Shown here piece by piece: positions 1-8,640 of a stretch of 64,000 nucleotides of DNA (position 1 is the stretch's first letter; every line of letters starts with the position of its first letter). The translations under genes and the position numbers were made by a program. The DNA comes from Massilia niastensis DSM 21313 (GTDB lineage: Bacteria; Pseudomonadota; Gammaproteobacteria; Burkholderiales; Burkholderiaceae_D). The stretch covers positions 1 to 64,000 of the forward strand of contig NZ_KB908081.1 of assembly GCF_000382345.1 (NCBI RefSeq). Reading direction: 5' to 3'. Under the pieces are notes generated by a model. That model was not told the DNA's origin, made no database searches, and saw only the letters and a program-made list of their open reading frames with translations.

Positions 1-1
1 C

Positions 2-292
2 GATCAGATCGCAGATCAGCCACATGCGGTGCCACGCATTGTCTTGCTCGACAACGCGGCAATCCACAAAGGTGAGGCGATGGAAAAGAGGCGGTGGCAC
101 TGGGCGCGCCAAGGCCTCCACCTCTATTATTTGCCGCCGTATAGCCCGGAACTCAATCGCATTGAGATCCTCTGGAAACACGCCAAGTACTTCTGGCGTC
201 GTTTCGTCGCTATGAATGGCACGGCGCTGCTCGACGAAATCCGGTCCCTGATGCAAGGTTTCGGGACAGAATTCACAGTAAATTTCTCGTAA
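2..292 (+). CDS. IS630-family transposase, C-terminal part (5' end outside window)
   Basis: The reading frame is open to the left window edge, so only about the last 96 residues of the transposase are visible. They carry the end of the DDE catalytic domain of IS630/Tc1-mariner enzymes: an LDNAAIHKG segment with the second catalytic Asp, and a YLPPYSPELNRIE segment with the third acidic residue. The stop lies 4 bases before the stop of the convergent cyanophycin synthetase gene, so the insertion sequence must end at or inside the 3' end of that gene. Whether the element is complete cannot be judged here. Family assignment is firm; activity is unknown. Confidence 0.88.
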   Translation, partial: DQIADQPHAVPRIVLLDNAAIHKGEAMEKRRWHWARQGLHLYYLPPYSPELNRIEILWKHAKYFWRRFVAMNGTALLDEIRSLMQGFGTEFTVNFS

Positions 293-296
293 CTAC

Positions 297-2891
297 TTAG
301 ACGGCCGCGGCTGCCGCGGCGATGCGCCGCGCGATGTCCGGCCGGGTCGGGCGCAGGGCTTCGGTCAGTTCCGAGATCGACGTACCGCAGCCGAACACCA
401 GCACGTCGCCCGGCCGGCAGCGCGCCAGGCCGAGGCGGATCGCGCCGTGCACGTCGGGCTCGACCTGCAGCTGGTCGCCGGCGATCCTGGCCAGGCGCGC
501 GCCGCGCACCAGCAGGGCGGCCGTCTCGCCGTCGGGACGGCCGCGGTTCTCGCTCTCGTACACCACCAGCTCGTCGAAGCCGGCGGCGCAGGTGCGGCCG
601 ATGTCGACCAGGTCGGCGTCGCGCCGGTCGCCCGGGGCCGCGACCACGCCCACCAGCCGGCCCGGCGCCATCGAGCGCGCCATCTCGGCCAGCGCGGCAT
701 AGGCGGCGCAGTTGTGCGCGAAGTCGACGATCACCATCACGCCGTCGACGTCGAACACGTTGGAGCGCAGCGGATTATGCCTGCTGTCGGAGACGAAGCT
801 GCGCAGGCCGTCCGCGATCTCGGCGTTGCCGAAGCCGCAGGCGGTGAGGGCGGCCGCCGCCGCCATGGCGTTGGCGATGTTGTAGCGCGCGCAGCCGCCC
901 AGTGAAGCCGGCATGTCGTTCGCGTCCAGCAGCGCTTCGTGGCGCATGCCGTTGGCCAGCACCACGGTCGAATCCTGCAGGTAGACCGCGCGCCCGCCAT
1001 GCTCGACGTGGCGCAGCAGCACCGGATCTTCGGCGTCCAGCGAGAAATAGATGACTTCGACCCCGTCGGCCAGGTCGGCGGCCATCGCCACGCAGTAGCT
1101 GTCCTCGGCGTTGAGCACCACGGCGCGCGAGGCGTGCCGGGCCACCACCGCCTTGACCCGGGCCAGGTCCGCGATGGTGTCGATGCCGTCCAGGCCCAGG
1201 TGGTCGGCCGAGACGTTCAGCACCACCGCCACGTCGCAGCGGTCGAAGCCCAGGCCGCGCTTGAGGATGCCGCCGCGCGCCGTCTCCAGCACCGCGAAGT
1301 CGACCTCGGGCGAGGCGAGCACGCTGCGCGCCGAATGGTAGCCGCTGCAGTCGCCCTGCACGACCGGCTGGCCGTCGATATGGACGCCGCTGGTGCTGCT
1401 CGAGCCGGGGCGCAGGCCCGCCATCCTCACCGCGTGGCCGATCATCAGGGTGGTGGTGGTCTTGCCGTTGGTGCCGGTGACCGCGACCACCGGGATGCGG
1501 CCGTCGCACTGCCCGAACATCGCCTCGACGATGGCGTCGCCGGCGTCGCGCGCCGTGCCGCGGCTCGGATACTGGTGCATGCGGATGCCGGGCGCGGCGT
1601 TGACTTCGATGATGCCGCCCCGTTGCCCGCGCAGCGGCAGGGCGATGTCCTCGCAGACGATGTCGATGCCGGCGATATCCAGTCCGATGGTGCGCGCGGC
1701 GCGCAGGCAGATCTCGCGCGTCTCCTCGGGCAGCAGGTCGGTCACGTCCTCGGCTGTGCCGCCGGTGGACAGGTTGGCGTTGCCGCGCAGTTCGGCCTGT
1801 ACGCCCGCGTGCAGCACCGTGTCGAAGTCGTAGCCCTGTTTCGCCAGGGTCTGCGCCGCGAGGGCGTCGAGCGGGATCCTGGTCAGGATGTTGGCATGGC
1901 CCTCGCCGCGCGCCGGATTGCGGTTCTCGGTCTCGACCAGCTCGCGGATGCTGGCATGGCCGTCGCCGGTCACGCAGGGCGGACGGCGCCACGAGGCGGC
2001 GGCGATCCTGCCGCCGGTGACCAGCACGCGGTAGTCGCGGCCGCGCAGGTATTCCTCGACGATCACATGGCGGCTGTAGCGCCGCGCGTGCTCGAAGGCG
2101 CGCTCCACCGCGTCGGGCGTGGCGCAGTCGACAGTCACGCCCTTGCCCTGGTTGGCGTCGAGCGGCTTGACCGTGACCGGGCAGTCCAGGCGGCGCGCCT
2201 CGCGCAGCGCCTCGGGCAGGCTGGTGACGGTCGCGCCGGCCGGCACCGGCACGCCGGCCTGGTCGAGCAGGGCCTTGGTCAGCTGCTTGTCGCCGGCGAT
2301 GCCGACCGCGATCGAACTGGTGGCGCCGGTGATGGTGGCCTGCAGGCGCTTCTGGCGGCTGCCCCAGCCGAGCTGGAACAGGTTGGCGTCGTCGGTCAGG
2401 CGCAGGACGGGAATGCCGCGCCGCCGGGCGGCGTCGACGACGGCGCCGGTGCTGGTGCCGATCGCGTGGTGCGCGGCCGTGTCGCGCAAGGCCGCGACGG
2501 CGGCCGCGAGATCGTACTCGCGCCCGGACGCCAGCGCGTCCAGCAGGTCGATGCCGGTGTGCAGCGCCTGTTCCGCGACCTGTTCGATGGCGTAGCCGCA
2601 CACCACGCGGCGGCGCTGCGGGTGCGCCGGAAGCTGCACGGTGGTGCTGGTCGCGCCGGGCGCGCCGGCCAGGCGCTGCAACTCCATCACCACCGCTTCG
2701 AGCGCATCGACCGGCAGGACGTCGTCGGCCAGGCGCACCGCGGATGCGGGCGACAGGGCCGGCAGGAGCCCGAGCAGGCGCGCGGTCAATCCCGGGGCCT
2801 TCGCGCCGCCATGGTCGACCACCGCCATCAGGCAGGGGCTGGCGGCGTACAGGTTGGGACCGCGCAGCACGCGTTTTTCCTTGATCTTCAT
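297..2891 (-). CDS. cphA: cyanophycin synthetase
   Basis: This 864-residue protein polymerises aspartate and arginine into the storage polymer cyanophycin, using ATP for each amide bond. It has the expected order: an N-terminal domain, an ATP-grasp domain (about 210-470, with PVTVKPLDANQGKGVTVD), and a Mur-ligase-like C-terminal half starting with the P-loop VAVTGTNGKTTTT near residue 490. Length is normal for the family. Its ATG overlaps the cphB stop by 4 bases (ATGA), so translation is probably coupled. The stop codon lies 4 bases from an IS630 transposase gene, so the very end of the gene may have been set by that insertion. Identification is secure. Confidence 0.96.
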   Translation of the reverse strand: MKIKEKRVLRGPNLYAASPCLMAVVDHGGAKAPGLTARLLGLLPALSPASAVRLADDVLPVDALEAVVMELQRLAGAPGATSTTVQLPAHPQRRRVVCGYAIEQVAEQALHTGIDLLDALASGREYDLAAAVAALRDTAAHHAIGTSTGAVVDAARRRGIPVLRLTDDANLFQLGWGSRQKRLQATITGATSSIAVGIAGDKQLTKALLDQAGVPVPAGATVTSLPEALREARRLDCPVTVKPLDANQGKGVTVDCATPDAVERAFEHARRYSRHVIVEEYLRGRDYRVLVTGGRIAAASWRRPPCVTGDGHASIRELVETENRNPARGEGHANILTRIPLDALAAQTLAKQGYDFDTVLHAGVQAELRGNANLSTGGTAEDVTDLLPEETREICLRAARTIGLDIAGIDIVCEDIALPLRGQRGGIIEVNAAPGIRMHQYPSRGTARDAGDAIVEAMFGQCDGRIPVVAVTGTNGKTTTTLMIGHAVRMAGLRPGSSSTSGVHIDGQPVVQGDCSGYHSARSVLASPEVDFAVLETARGGILKRGLGFDRCDVAVVLNVSADHLGLDGIDTIADLARVKAVVARHASRAVVLNAEDSYCVAMAADLADGVEVIYFSLDAEDPVLLRHVEHGGRAVYLQDSTVVLANGMRHEALLDANDMPASLGGCARYNIANAMAAAAALTACGFGNAEIADGLRSFVSDSRHNPLRSNVFDVDGVMVIVDFAHNCAAYAALAEMARSMAPGRLVGVVAAPGDRRDADLVDIGRTCAAGFDELVVYESENRGRPDGETAALLVRGARLARIAGDQLQVEPDVHGAIRLGLARCRPGDVLVFGCGTSISELTEALRPTRPDIARRIAAAAAAV

Positions 2892-3769
2892 GACATCGGA
2901 TTCCGTTTGGTGACGTTTTCCAGGAAGTCCAGCAGCGGGGCCGGGAGGCGCTTGCCGCCCTCCGGTCCGGCGCCGGGCAACCGGTAGCTGCTGCCCGCGG
3001 GCAGCAGGTGGAGTCGGACGTCGATCAGCTCCAGGGTATCCCGGTCCCTGACGTCGGCGACGTTGGTGATCATGGTGCGTCCGTCGACGACGGTGACGGC
3101 GCCTTCGCCCACCACCTCGATGCCGACCCCGCGCTCGATCACCAGCGCGGTGTCCTCGTCGATGCCGATGCCCTGCAAATAGGGGTTCTGCGCCACCACC
3201 GTCAGCAGCCGCGACAGGCGCTGGCGCTCCGAGAAGTGCTGGTCGATCACCACCCGCTGCAGCAGGCCCAGGCCCGCGGCCAGGCTGACCGCGCCTTTCT
3301 CCGGGTGCAGGTCGGTCCTGCCCTGGGCCAGCATGTGGCCGGACATGGCCGAGGCGCCGGCGCTGGTGCCGCCGATGACGGCGCCGCGCAGCTTGAGCGC
3401 GGCGTGCATCTCGGCGTCCAGCGCGGTGCCGCCGATCAGGGCCAGCAGGCGTTTCTGGTCGCCGCCCGTCATGAAGATGCCGTCGGCCTGCGCCACCTGG
3501 CGGACGTAGTCCTCGCTGTTGGCGTCCTGGCGGCTCTGCAGCTCCAGGTGGCTGTGCCTGGTCACGCCCAGCGCGCCGAAGGCGTCGTCATACATGCGCC
3601 ACATCTCGTCGGCGACCTGGCTGGCCGCCGTGATCACCACGATCTTCGCAGCGGCGCCGCCGCACAGTTCGACGAAGCGCGACAGGATGGCCATGTCTTC
3701 CTTGCGGTCCTCGTGCCCGCCGATGATGACGAGGTGCCCGTTGCCTCCCGGTTGGCGTGGCTGCGTCAT
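2888..3769 (-). CDS. cphB: cyanophycinase (peptidase family S51)
   Basis: This 293-residue serine exopeptidase degrades cyanophycin to beta-Asp-Arg dipeptides. The family signature GGTSAGAS places the nucleophile at Ser136; TGGDQKRL near 101-108 and the early VIIGGHEDRKED are also typical. The frame is open much further upstream, but the start at 3769 is chosen because it overlaps the preceding isoaspartyl peptidase stop as ATGA and gives the usual family length. It is the middle gene of iaaA-cphB-cphA, which makes polymer breakdown co-transcribed with synthesis. No signal peptide is seen, so it acts in the cytoplasm. Confidence 0.95.
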   Translation of the reverse strand: MTQPRQPGGNGHLVIIGGHEDRKEDMAILSRFVELCGGAAAKIVVITAASQVADEMWRMYDDAFGALGVTRHSHLELQSRQDANSEDYVRQVAQADGIFMTGGDQKRLLALIGGTALDAEMHAALKLRGAVIGGTSAGASAMSGHMLAQGRTDLHPEKGAVSLAAGLGLLQRVVIDQHFSERQRLSRLLTVVAQNPYLQGIGIDEDTALVIERGVGIEVVGEGAVTVVDGRTMITNVADVRDRDTLELIDVRLHLLPAGSSYRLPGAGPEGGKRLPAPLLDFLENVTKRNPMS

Positions 3770-4677
3770 CGCTGCATCATCCGCGCCTGCGGCATGTCGC
3801 GGTTGCTGCAGGAAGCGGCCTCGCTGCGGCTGACCGCGATCAGGCCGACGTCGATGTCGGGCCCGAACAGGTCGACGCCGCGCTGCAGCGCCTGGGCCAG
3901 CGGCATGCCGTCCGCGATCCAGCCGTAGACCGTGCGCGCCAGCAGGTGGCGCACGATGTGTTCGCCGATGCCGGTGGCCGCCACCGCGCCGTCGGGGCCG
4001 GCGTAGAAGCCGCAGCCGACGATCGGGCTGTCGCCCACGCGGCCGAGCAGGGAAGGGGCCGAGCCGCCGGTCGAGCAGGCCACGGCGAAATGGCCGTCCG
4101 CGCCGCGCACCACGGCGCCCACCGTGTCGCAGGCGCTGCCCTGCGGCAGCTCGAGCGGCGTCTTGTAGTTCCAGGTGCGCGCGAACAGGCTGTTGTCGAT
4201 CCCCGGCATGACCGGCACCGAACCCGCCATCCGGCCCAGCAGCTTGCGGTGGTTGGCGCGCTGGCGTTCCGACAGCGGCGGGCTGGCGGGCAGGCCGATG
4301 GCGCGCGCGAAGCGCTGCGCGCCTTCGCCGGCCAGCATCCAGTGCGGGGTGTCGGCAATGGCGCGCGCCAGCAGCACCGGGTTCTTCACGTCCTGCAGGC
4401 AGGCGACCGCCCCGAGGCGGCCGCGGGTGTCCATGATCGAAGCGTCCATCTCGACGGTGGCGCCGTCCAGGCACAGCACCGAGCCGCTGCCGGCATTGAA
4501 GCGGCCGTCGTCTTCCAGCGCCGTCACCGCGGCAATCGCCGCGTCGAGCGCATCGCCGTTCGCTTCCAGCTGGGCCAGGGCGCGGCGCGCGGCCAGCACG
4601 CAGCCGTCCTCGTGCTCGCGCGATGCGCCGGCGCCGCCGTGCACCACGACGGCGCCGGCTTGTTGTCTTGTACTCAT
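3766..4677 (-). CDS. iaaA: isoaspartyl peptidase / plant-type L-asparaginase
   Basis: This 303-residue Ntn-hydrolase cleaves isoaspartyl dipeptides. In this operon the natural substrate is most likely beta-Asp-Arg released by cyanophycinase. The autocleavage site is at ACDTVGAVV, making Thr185 the new N-terminal nucleophile; the following STGG and GRVGDSPIVG motifs are typical of the family. The chosen ATG at 4677 has a GAGAGGAAA ribosome site just upstream; an in-frame ATG at 4722 is possible but has no such site. It is the first gene of the leftward cyanophycin operon and overlaps cphB by 4 bases. Confidence 0.93.
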   Translation of the reverse strand: MSTRQQAGAVVVHGGAGASREHEDGCVLAARRALAQLEANGDALDAAIAAVTALEDDGRFNAGSGSVLCLDGATVEMDASIMDTRGRLGAVACLQDVKNPVLLARAIADTPHWMLAGEGAQRFARAIGLPASPPLSERQRANHRKLLGRMAGSVPVMPGIDNSLFARTWNYKTPLELPQGSACDTVGAVVRGADGHFAVACSTGGSAPSLLGRVGDSPIVGCGFYAGPDGAVAATGIGEHIVRHLLARTVYGWIADGMPLAQALQRGVDLFGPDIDVGLIAVSRSEAASCSNRDMPQARMMQR

Positions 4678-4747
4678 GGGGTCGGTATTTCCTCTCGTCT
4701 TTTTTCTAATGCGGCGCGCCACACGGAGTTGGCACGCCGATAATGAA

Positions 4748-4819
4748 ATTATGCAAAAGTAGCGGTGCGCGCCATATCGGTTGCGCCGCCGTGCTCCTGT
4801 AAGAAATTGCTTACAGGAG
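4748..4819 (-). promoter_or_regulatory. putative cyanophycin operon promoter with 10-bp inverted repeat
   Basis: Between the DUF2244 stop and iaaA lies a perfect 10-bp inverted repeat, CTCCTGTAAG / CTTACAGGAG (4794-4803 and 4810-4819) with a 6-base loop. Read leftwards, a -10-like CATAAT sits at 4753-4748, about 40 bases downstream of the repeat and 70 bases before the iaaA ATG. The repeat is not followed by a T-run on either strand, so it is a poor terminator. It could be a regulator site or a transcript hairpin. The promoter assignment is inference. Confidence 0.45.
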
Positions 4820-4839
4820 ACTGTTTGCCCGGCCGGACG

Positions 4840-5385
4840 TCAGCCGAGCAGGGAGCCGGGACGCAGCGCGCGGCGCAGCTGGCGCGCCACTTCATGGCGC
4901 GCGTGCGGGGTGAGGAAGCGTCCGACCTCGATGCGCTGGCCGCGCGCTTCGAGCTGGATCAGGGTGCGCATGCCGAGGTCGGCCAGGGTGACGCGGGTGT
5001 AATGGGGATCGAGGCTGACATCGACGCGGCGCGCGCCGTCGGTCCATTCGACCCGCAGCCAGCCGTCGCCGAGCAGGATGCGCTCCTGGTCGAGCGCGTG
5101 GCGGGCGTAGTACAGCATGGCGACGCCGATCGCACCGGACTCGACGAGCGCGAAGGCCATGACCATCCAGGCGCCGCGCAGGGTGAACACGAGCGCGATG
5201 CCGAGCGTGGCGACGGACAGCAGCAGGTAGACCAGCATGGCCTGGCGCGGCGTCAGCGAGCAGTTGCGCCGCATCACCCATTCGTGGCGCACGGGGCGGA
5301 CCGGCACGGCCGCGTCGACCAGGGACGCGTGCGCCGCGCTGCCGCCGGCGGCAGCGGATGGGACGGGGTGGCGCGCAGCGCTCAT
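4840..5385 (-). CDS. DUF2244 family membrane protein
   Basis: This 181-residue protein has two hydrophobic segments (about 50-70 and 73-92) followed by a soluble beta-rich tail containing LRVEWTDGARRVDVSL, the pattern of the DUF2244 family of inner-membrane proteins of unknown function. A longer open frame exists upstream to 7305, but it runs antisense through two real genes; the ATG at 5385 has an AGGAG six bases before it and follows the divergent promoter region shared with the Hsp70-like gene. In related bacteria such genes are often near cytochrome oxidase genes; none is seen here. Confidence 0.8.
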   Translation of the reverse strand: MSAARHPVPSAAAGGSAAHASLVDAAVPVRPVRHEWVMRRNCSLTPRQAMLVYLLLSVATLGIALVFTLRGAWMVMAFALVESGAIGVAMLYYARHALDQERILLGDGWLRVEWTDGARRVDVSLDPHYTRVTLADLGMRTLIQLEARGQRIEVGRFLTPHARHEVARQLRRALRPGSLLG

Positions 5386-5514
5386 GCTCGCTCCTGTGGT
5401 CGAAGTGACAGGTTTAATGATACCGCCACTTCCGGATTGTGGCGCTCGCCAGACAGGGGATACAAGCCGCGGGGAATCTGTTACCATACCGCCCCTCCAA
5501 AGACAAAGGTTCAT

Positions 5515-6780
5515 ATGGCGCACGCTTGCGGCGTTGACTTCGGTACGTCCAACTCGACCGTCGGCTGGCTGCGGCCAGGCAAGACGCACTCCGCTTCCAG
5601 TTCCCTGCTGGCCCTCGAGGACGGCAAGCCTACCTTGCCGTCCGTGGTGTTCTTCAACGCCGACGACGAGCGGGTGGTGTACGGCCGCGCGGCCGTGGCC
5701 GACTACCTGGAGGGGTACGAGGGACGGCTGATGCGTTCGCTCAAGAGCCTGCTCGGCACCAGCCTGATCGACGGCCAGACCGAAGTCGGCGGCCGCGCCT
5801 TGCCGTTCCGCAGCCTGCTGTCGCAGTTCATCGGCGAGGTCAAGCGGCGCGCCGAGAGCGAGGCCGGAAGGCCGTTCGACAGCGTCGTGCTGGGCCGCCC
5901 CGTGTTCTTCATCGACGACGATCCGCAGGCCGACCAGCTGGCCCAGGACACCCTGGCCGAGGTGGCGCGCGCGGTCGGCTTTCGCGAGATCGGCTTCCAG
6001 TACGAGCCGATCGCGGCGGCCTTCGACTACGAATCCCAGATCGACCGCGAGGAGCTGGTCCTGATCGCCGACATCGGCGGCGGCACCTCGGACTTCTCGC
6101 TGGTGCGCCTGGGACCGCAGCGCGCCACGCGCCTGGAGCGGCGCGACGACATCCTGGCCACCGGCGGCGTGCACATCGGCGGCACCGATTTCGACAAGTA
6201 CCTGAGCCTGGCCGCGGTGATGCCGCTGCTCGGCTACGGCAGCAGCCTGCGCTCGGGCGCCGCCATCCCGTCCAGCTACTACTTCAACCTGGCCACCTGG
6301 CACACCATCAACCAGGCCTACACCCGCAAGAGCGTGGCCCAGCTGGCCGACCTGGCGCGCGACGCCGCCGACCCGGCGAAGATCGCGCGCCTGCAGAACC
6401 TGATCGAGGACCGCGCCGGCCACTGGCTGGCGATCCAGGTCGAGGACGCGAAGATCGGCCTGTCCGGCGCCGCATCGGTCGCGCTCGAGCTCGACCGCCT
6501 GTCGCCGCCCGAGTCGCTGGCGGTGACGCGCGCGCAGTTCGAAGCGGCGATCGCCCAGCTGGTCGATTCGGTCGGCGCCACGGTGCGCAAGCTGTTCGCC
6601 GAGGCCGGCGTGGCGCCGGAGGCGGTCGATACGGTATTCTTCACGGGTGGTTCGAGCGGCGTCGGCCTGCTGCGCGAGCGCATCGGCGCCCTGGTGCCGG
6701 GCGCGCGCCGGGTCGAGGGCGACCTGTTCGGCAGCATCGGCGCCGGCCTGGCGCTCGACGCGCAGCGAAAATTTGGCTAA
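5515..6780 (+). CDS. Hsp70-family protein (YegD-like)
   Basis: This 421-residue protein has the actin/Hsp70 ATPase fold: phosphate-1 loop GVDFGTSNSTVG (6-17), phosphate-2 loop ADIGGGTSDFSLV (185-197) and the adenosine motif FFTGGSSGVGLL near 380. It stops after the nucleotide-binding domain and lacks the substrate-binding and lid domains of DnaK, as in E. coli YegD. The ATG at 5515 is preceded by AAAGG; the frame upstream is open but reads through the divergent DUF2244 gene. It is followed 9 bases later by the exonuclease gene, so the two are probably co-transcribed. Its client or role is not known. Confidence 0.9.
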   Translation: MAHACGVDFGTSNSTVGWLRPGKTHSASSSLLALEDGKPTLPSVVFFNADDERVVYGRAAVADYLEGYEGRLMRSLKSLLGTSLIDGQTEVGGRALPFRSLLSQFIGEVKRRAESEAGRPFDSVVLGRPVFFIDDDPQADQLAQDTLAEVARAVGFREIGFQYEPIAAAFDYESQIDREELVLIADIGGGTSDFSLVRLGPQRATRLERRDDILATGGVHIGGTDFDKYLSLAAVMPLLGYGSSLRSGAAIPSSYYFNLATWHTINQAYTRKSVAQLADLARDAADPAKIARLQNLIEDRAGHWLAIQVEDAKIGLSGAASVALELDRLSPPESLAVTRAQFEAAIAQLVDSVGATVRKLFAEAGVAPEAVDTVFFTGGSSGVGLLRERIGALVPGARRVEGDLFGSIGAGLALDAQRKFG

Positions 6781-6789
6781 GGAACAGCA

Positions 6790-7449
6790 ATGAGTGTCTA
6801 TGAACGTCCGATCGTGATGCTGGACTTCGAAACCACCGGGCTCTCGCCCGAGATGGGCGACCGCATCACCGAGGTGGCGGCCCTGCGCATCGTCGGCGGC
6901 GAGATCGTCGAGCGCTATGTCTCGCTGGTGAACTGCGGCGTGCGCATTCCATCCTTCATCACCCAGCTGACCGGGATCACCCAGGCGATGGTCGACGGCG
7001 CGCCCCCGGCCAGCCGCGTGGTGCCGGAACTGCTCGACTTCATCGGCGGTGACGTGCTGTCGGCCCACAACGCCAGTTTCGACGAGAAGTTCCTGCGGGT
7101 CGAAGGCGGCCGCCTGGGCCGCAGCTGCGGCCACGCCGGCCTGGTGTGCTCGCTGAAGCTGGCGCGCCGCCTGTACCCGGGACTGCCGAGCTACAAGCTG
7201 GGCAACCTGTCCGGCCAGCTGGGCATCGTGTTCCGCGGCACCGCCCACCGGGCCGAGGCCGACGCCGAAGTGGCCGCCGAAGTGCTGCTGCATGCGGCGC
7301 GCCATCTGGGCCGCACCTGCGGCCTGGAGCAGGTCGCGCCCGACCTGCTGGTGTCGATCAACAAGGTCGCCGCCGCCAAGATTCCCGTCTTCCTCGACAA
7401 GTACGCCAGCACGATGCGCGAGCGCCGTGCGGCCGCCGTCACAGGATGA
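6790..7449 (+). CDS. DEDDh 3'-5' exonuclease (DnaQ-like)
   Basis: This 219-residue exonuclease has Asp12 and Glu14 in the ExoI motif MLDFETTG, the ExoII Asp in SAHNASFDEKFL, and the ExoIII His/Asp in HRAEADAEVA. These are the four metal ligands and the general base of the DEDDh class, as in the epsilon subunit of DNA polymerase III. No UvrC-like or BRCT extension is present, so the substrate is unclear (proofreading, RNase T-like or repair roles are possible). It overlaps the convergent bestrophin gene by 11 bases at the 3' end. Confidence 0.88.
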   Translation: MSVYERPIVMLDFETTGLSPEMGDRITEVAALRIVGGEIVERYVSLVNCGVRIPSFITQLTGITQAMVDGAPPASRVVPELLDFIGGDVLSAHNASFDEKFLRVEGGRLGRSCGHAGLVCSLKLARRLYPGLPSYKLGNLSGQLGIVFRGTAHRAEADAEVAAEVLLHAARHLGRTCGLEQVAPDLLVSINKVAAAKIPVFLDKYASTMRERRAAAVTG

Positions 7450-8443
7450 TATGGTTGCGCGGCTCGGGCGGCGGCGGCAGGTCGCGCTCGCCGAGCAGTT
7501 CGCGCAGCTCGGTCTCGATGATGTGGCTCATGTAGCTGATCGGCACGTCGTTGAGGCCGCCCTCGAAGGGATTCTCGGTGCTTTCGCCCACCTGGTCGAG
7601 CGACACGTACATCCATGAAATCAGGACGCTGAACGGCACCGCCAGCCAGGCCGTCTGTCCGGCCATCAGTCCGCCCAGGTTCAGCTGGGCGAACTCCTTG
7701 ACGAGCCCGTAGGGCAGCAGCAGCGCGAAGGCCCATACGAACACGGTGTCGATGATCGCGTACTGGCGCGGATAGGGGAAATTCTTCAGGCGCTCGGCGC
7801 GGCCCTGCTGGTCGACCAGGTCCTTCAGCGTCTTCTGCATTTCGGCGTGGTGCAGCACCGGGATCGTGCCGGCGGCGAACAGCGCCTTGATCTCGCGGCT
7901 CTGTTCGGCCAGCAGCATCAGCGCCAGGTTCGAGCAGCGCGCCTGGCGCAGCGGGTCGCCCTCGGGCAGGAAGCGCGACAGTTCCTGCTCCAGCGTCGTG
8001 CGCTGCTCGGGCAGCTGGTAGCCGCTGCCCAGGTATTCGAAACCGGGGCGGCGCGTCGCCCCTTCCCAGACGCGCTCGCGGCGCAGGTCGTAGCGCAGCG
8101 CGGTCAGCCAGGCCAGGTGTCGGTGCACGAGTTCGCGCGCCTTGTCGAGGTCGCCTGTGAAGTCGCGGCAGATCAGGCCCCAGTAGCGGCTGGCGCCGCC
8201 GATCGATCCCCATACCTGCAGGGCTTCCACGGTCCGGTTGTAGGTCTGGACATTCTTGAAGCCGACGATGAAGGACGCGGCGGTGCCGAGCATGGCGATC
8301 ACCGGCCAGGGGATCGCGATCCAGTGCCAGTCGAGCAGCTGGTAGGCGAGCACCGGGATCGAGGCCAGCGCCAGCATCAGGTAGGCCTTGCGCCGGGTCC
8401 AGAACAGCAGATTCACCAGACTGTAGGACTTTCCAATGTGCAT
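7439..8443 (-). CDS. bestrophin-family membrane protein
   Basis: This 334-residue integral membrane protein of the bestrophin/RFP-TM family probably forms a pentameric ion channel in the inner membrane. It has an N-terminal pair of hydrophobic segments (about 22-40 and 44-62), a long cytoplasmic middle, and a later pair (about 230-285), followed by GESTENPFEGGLNDVPI, which matches the acidic family signature near the C-terminus. The start at 8443 has GGAGGT seven bases upstream. The frame continues open far upstream on this strand, but that extension is antisense to the metal-uptake genes and is not coding. Confidence 0.9.
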   Translation of the reverse strand: MHIGKSYSLVNLLFWTRRKAYLMLALASIPVLAYQLLDWHWIAIPWPVIAMLGTAASFIVGFKNVQTYNRTVEALQVWGSIGGASRYWGLICRDFTGDLDKARELVHRHLAWLTALRYDLRRERVWEGATRRPGFEYLGSGYQLPEQRTTLEQELSRFLPEGDPLRQARCSNLALMLLAEQSREIKALFAAGTIPVLHHAEMQKTLKDLVDQQGRAERLKNFPYPRQYAIIDTVFVWAFALLLPYGLVKEFAQLNLGGLMAGQTAWLAVPFSVLISWMYVSLDQVGESTENPFEGGLNDVPISYMSHIIETELRELLGERDLPPPPEPRNHIIL

Positions 8444-8620
8444 AGCGCACACCTCCATGAAAGCTTGAGCATGCCAGCAGAGCATACGCCTGATTGGTGC
8501 ATCGGGGGCGGCAATCCCTCGACCATCCTGGCACTGGCGCCATCTTGTCCGCTTGCTTGGGTTCACGCCCGTGCCGTATTGCAGTAAAGACAGCAAAAAC
8601 TTGGACGAGGATGACACAAG

Positions 8621-8634
8621 CGCATTACAATGCG
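8621..8634. promoter_or_regulatory. palindrome CGCATT-AC-AATGCG overlapping a -10 element
   Basis: A 14-bp palindrome with 6-bp perfect arms lies just before the first gene of the metal-uptake locus. It contains TACAAT (8626-8631), a good -10 hexamer, with a weak TTGGAC 19 bases upstream. The ATG at 8641 begins only 9 bases after this -10, so a transcript from it would be almost leaderless. A repressor bound to the palindrome would block the promoter directly, and Zur is an obvious candidate given the genes downstream. The sequence does not match the Zur box consensus I know, so the regulator is unassigned. Confidence 0.5.
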
Positions 8635-8640
8635 GGCACC

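Noticed and set aside
939-2987. 682-residue open frame on the plus strand across cphA
   Set aside because: It is antisense to a clear cyanophycin synthetase gene. Long opposite-strand frames are common at this GC content and this one shows no domain signature.
4794-4819. Intrinsic terminator for the DUF2244 gene
   Set aside because: The hairpin lacks a T-run on either strand, so it is kept as a possible regulatory repeat instead.
5386-7305. Open frame that would extend the DUF2244 protein by 640 residues
   Set aside because: It is antisense to the Hsp70-like and exonuclease genes; the internal ATG has a good ribosome site and gives normal family length.
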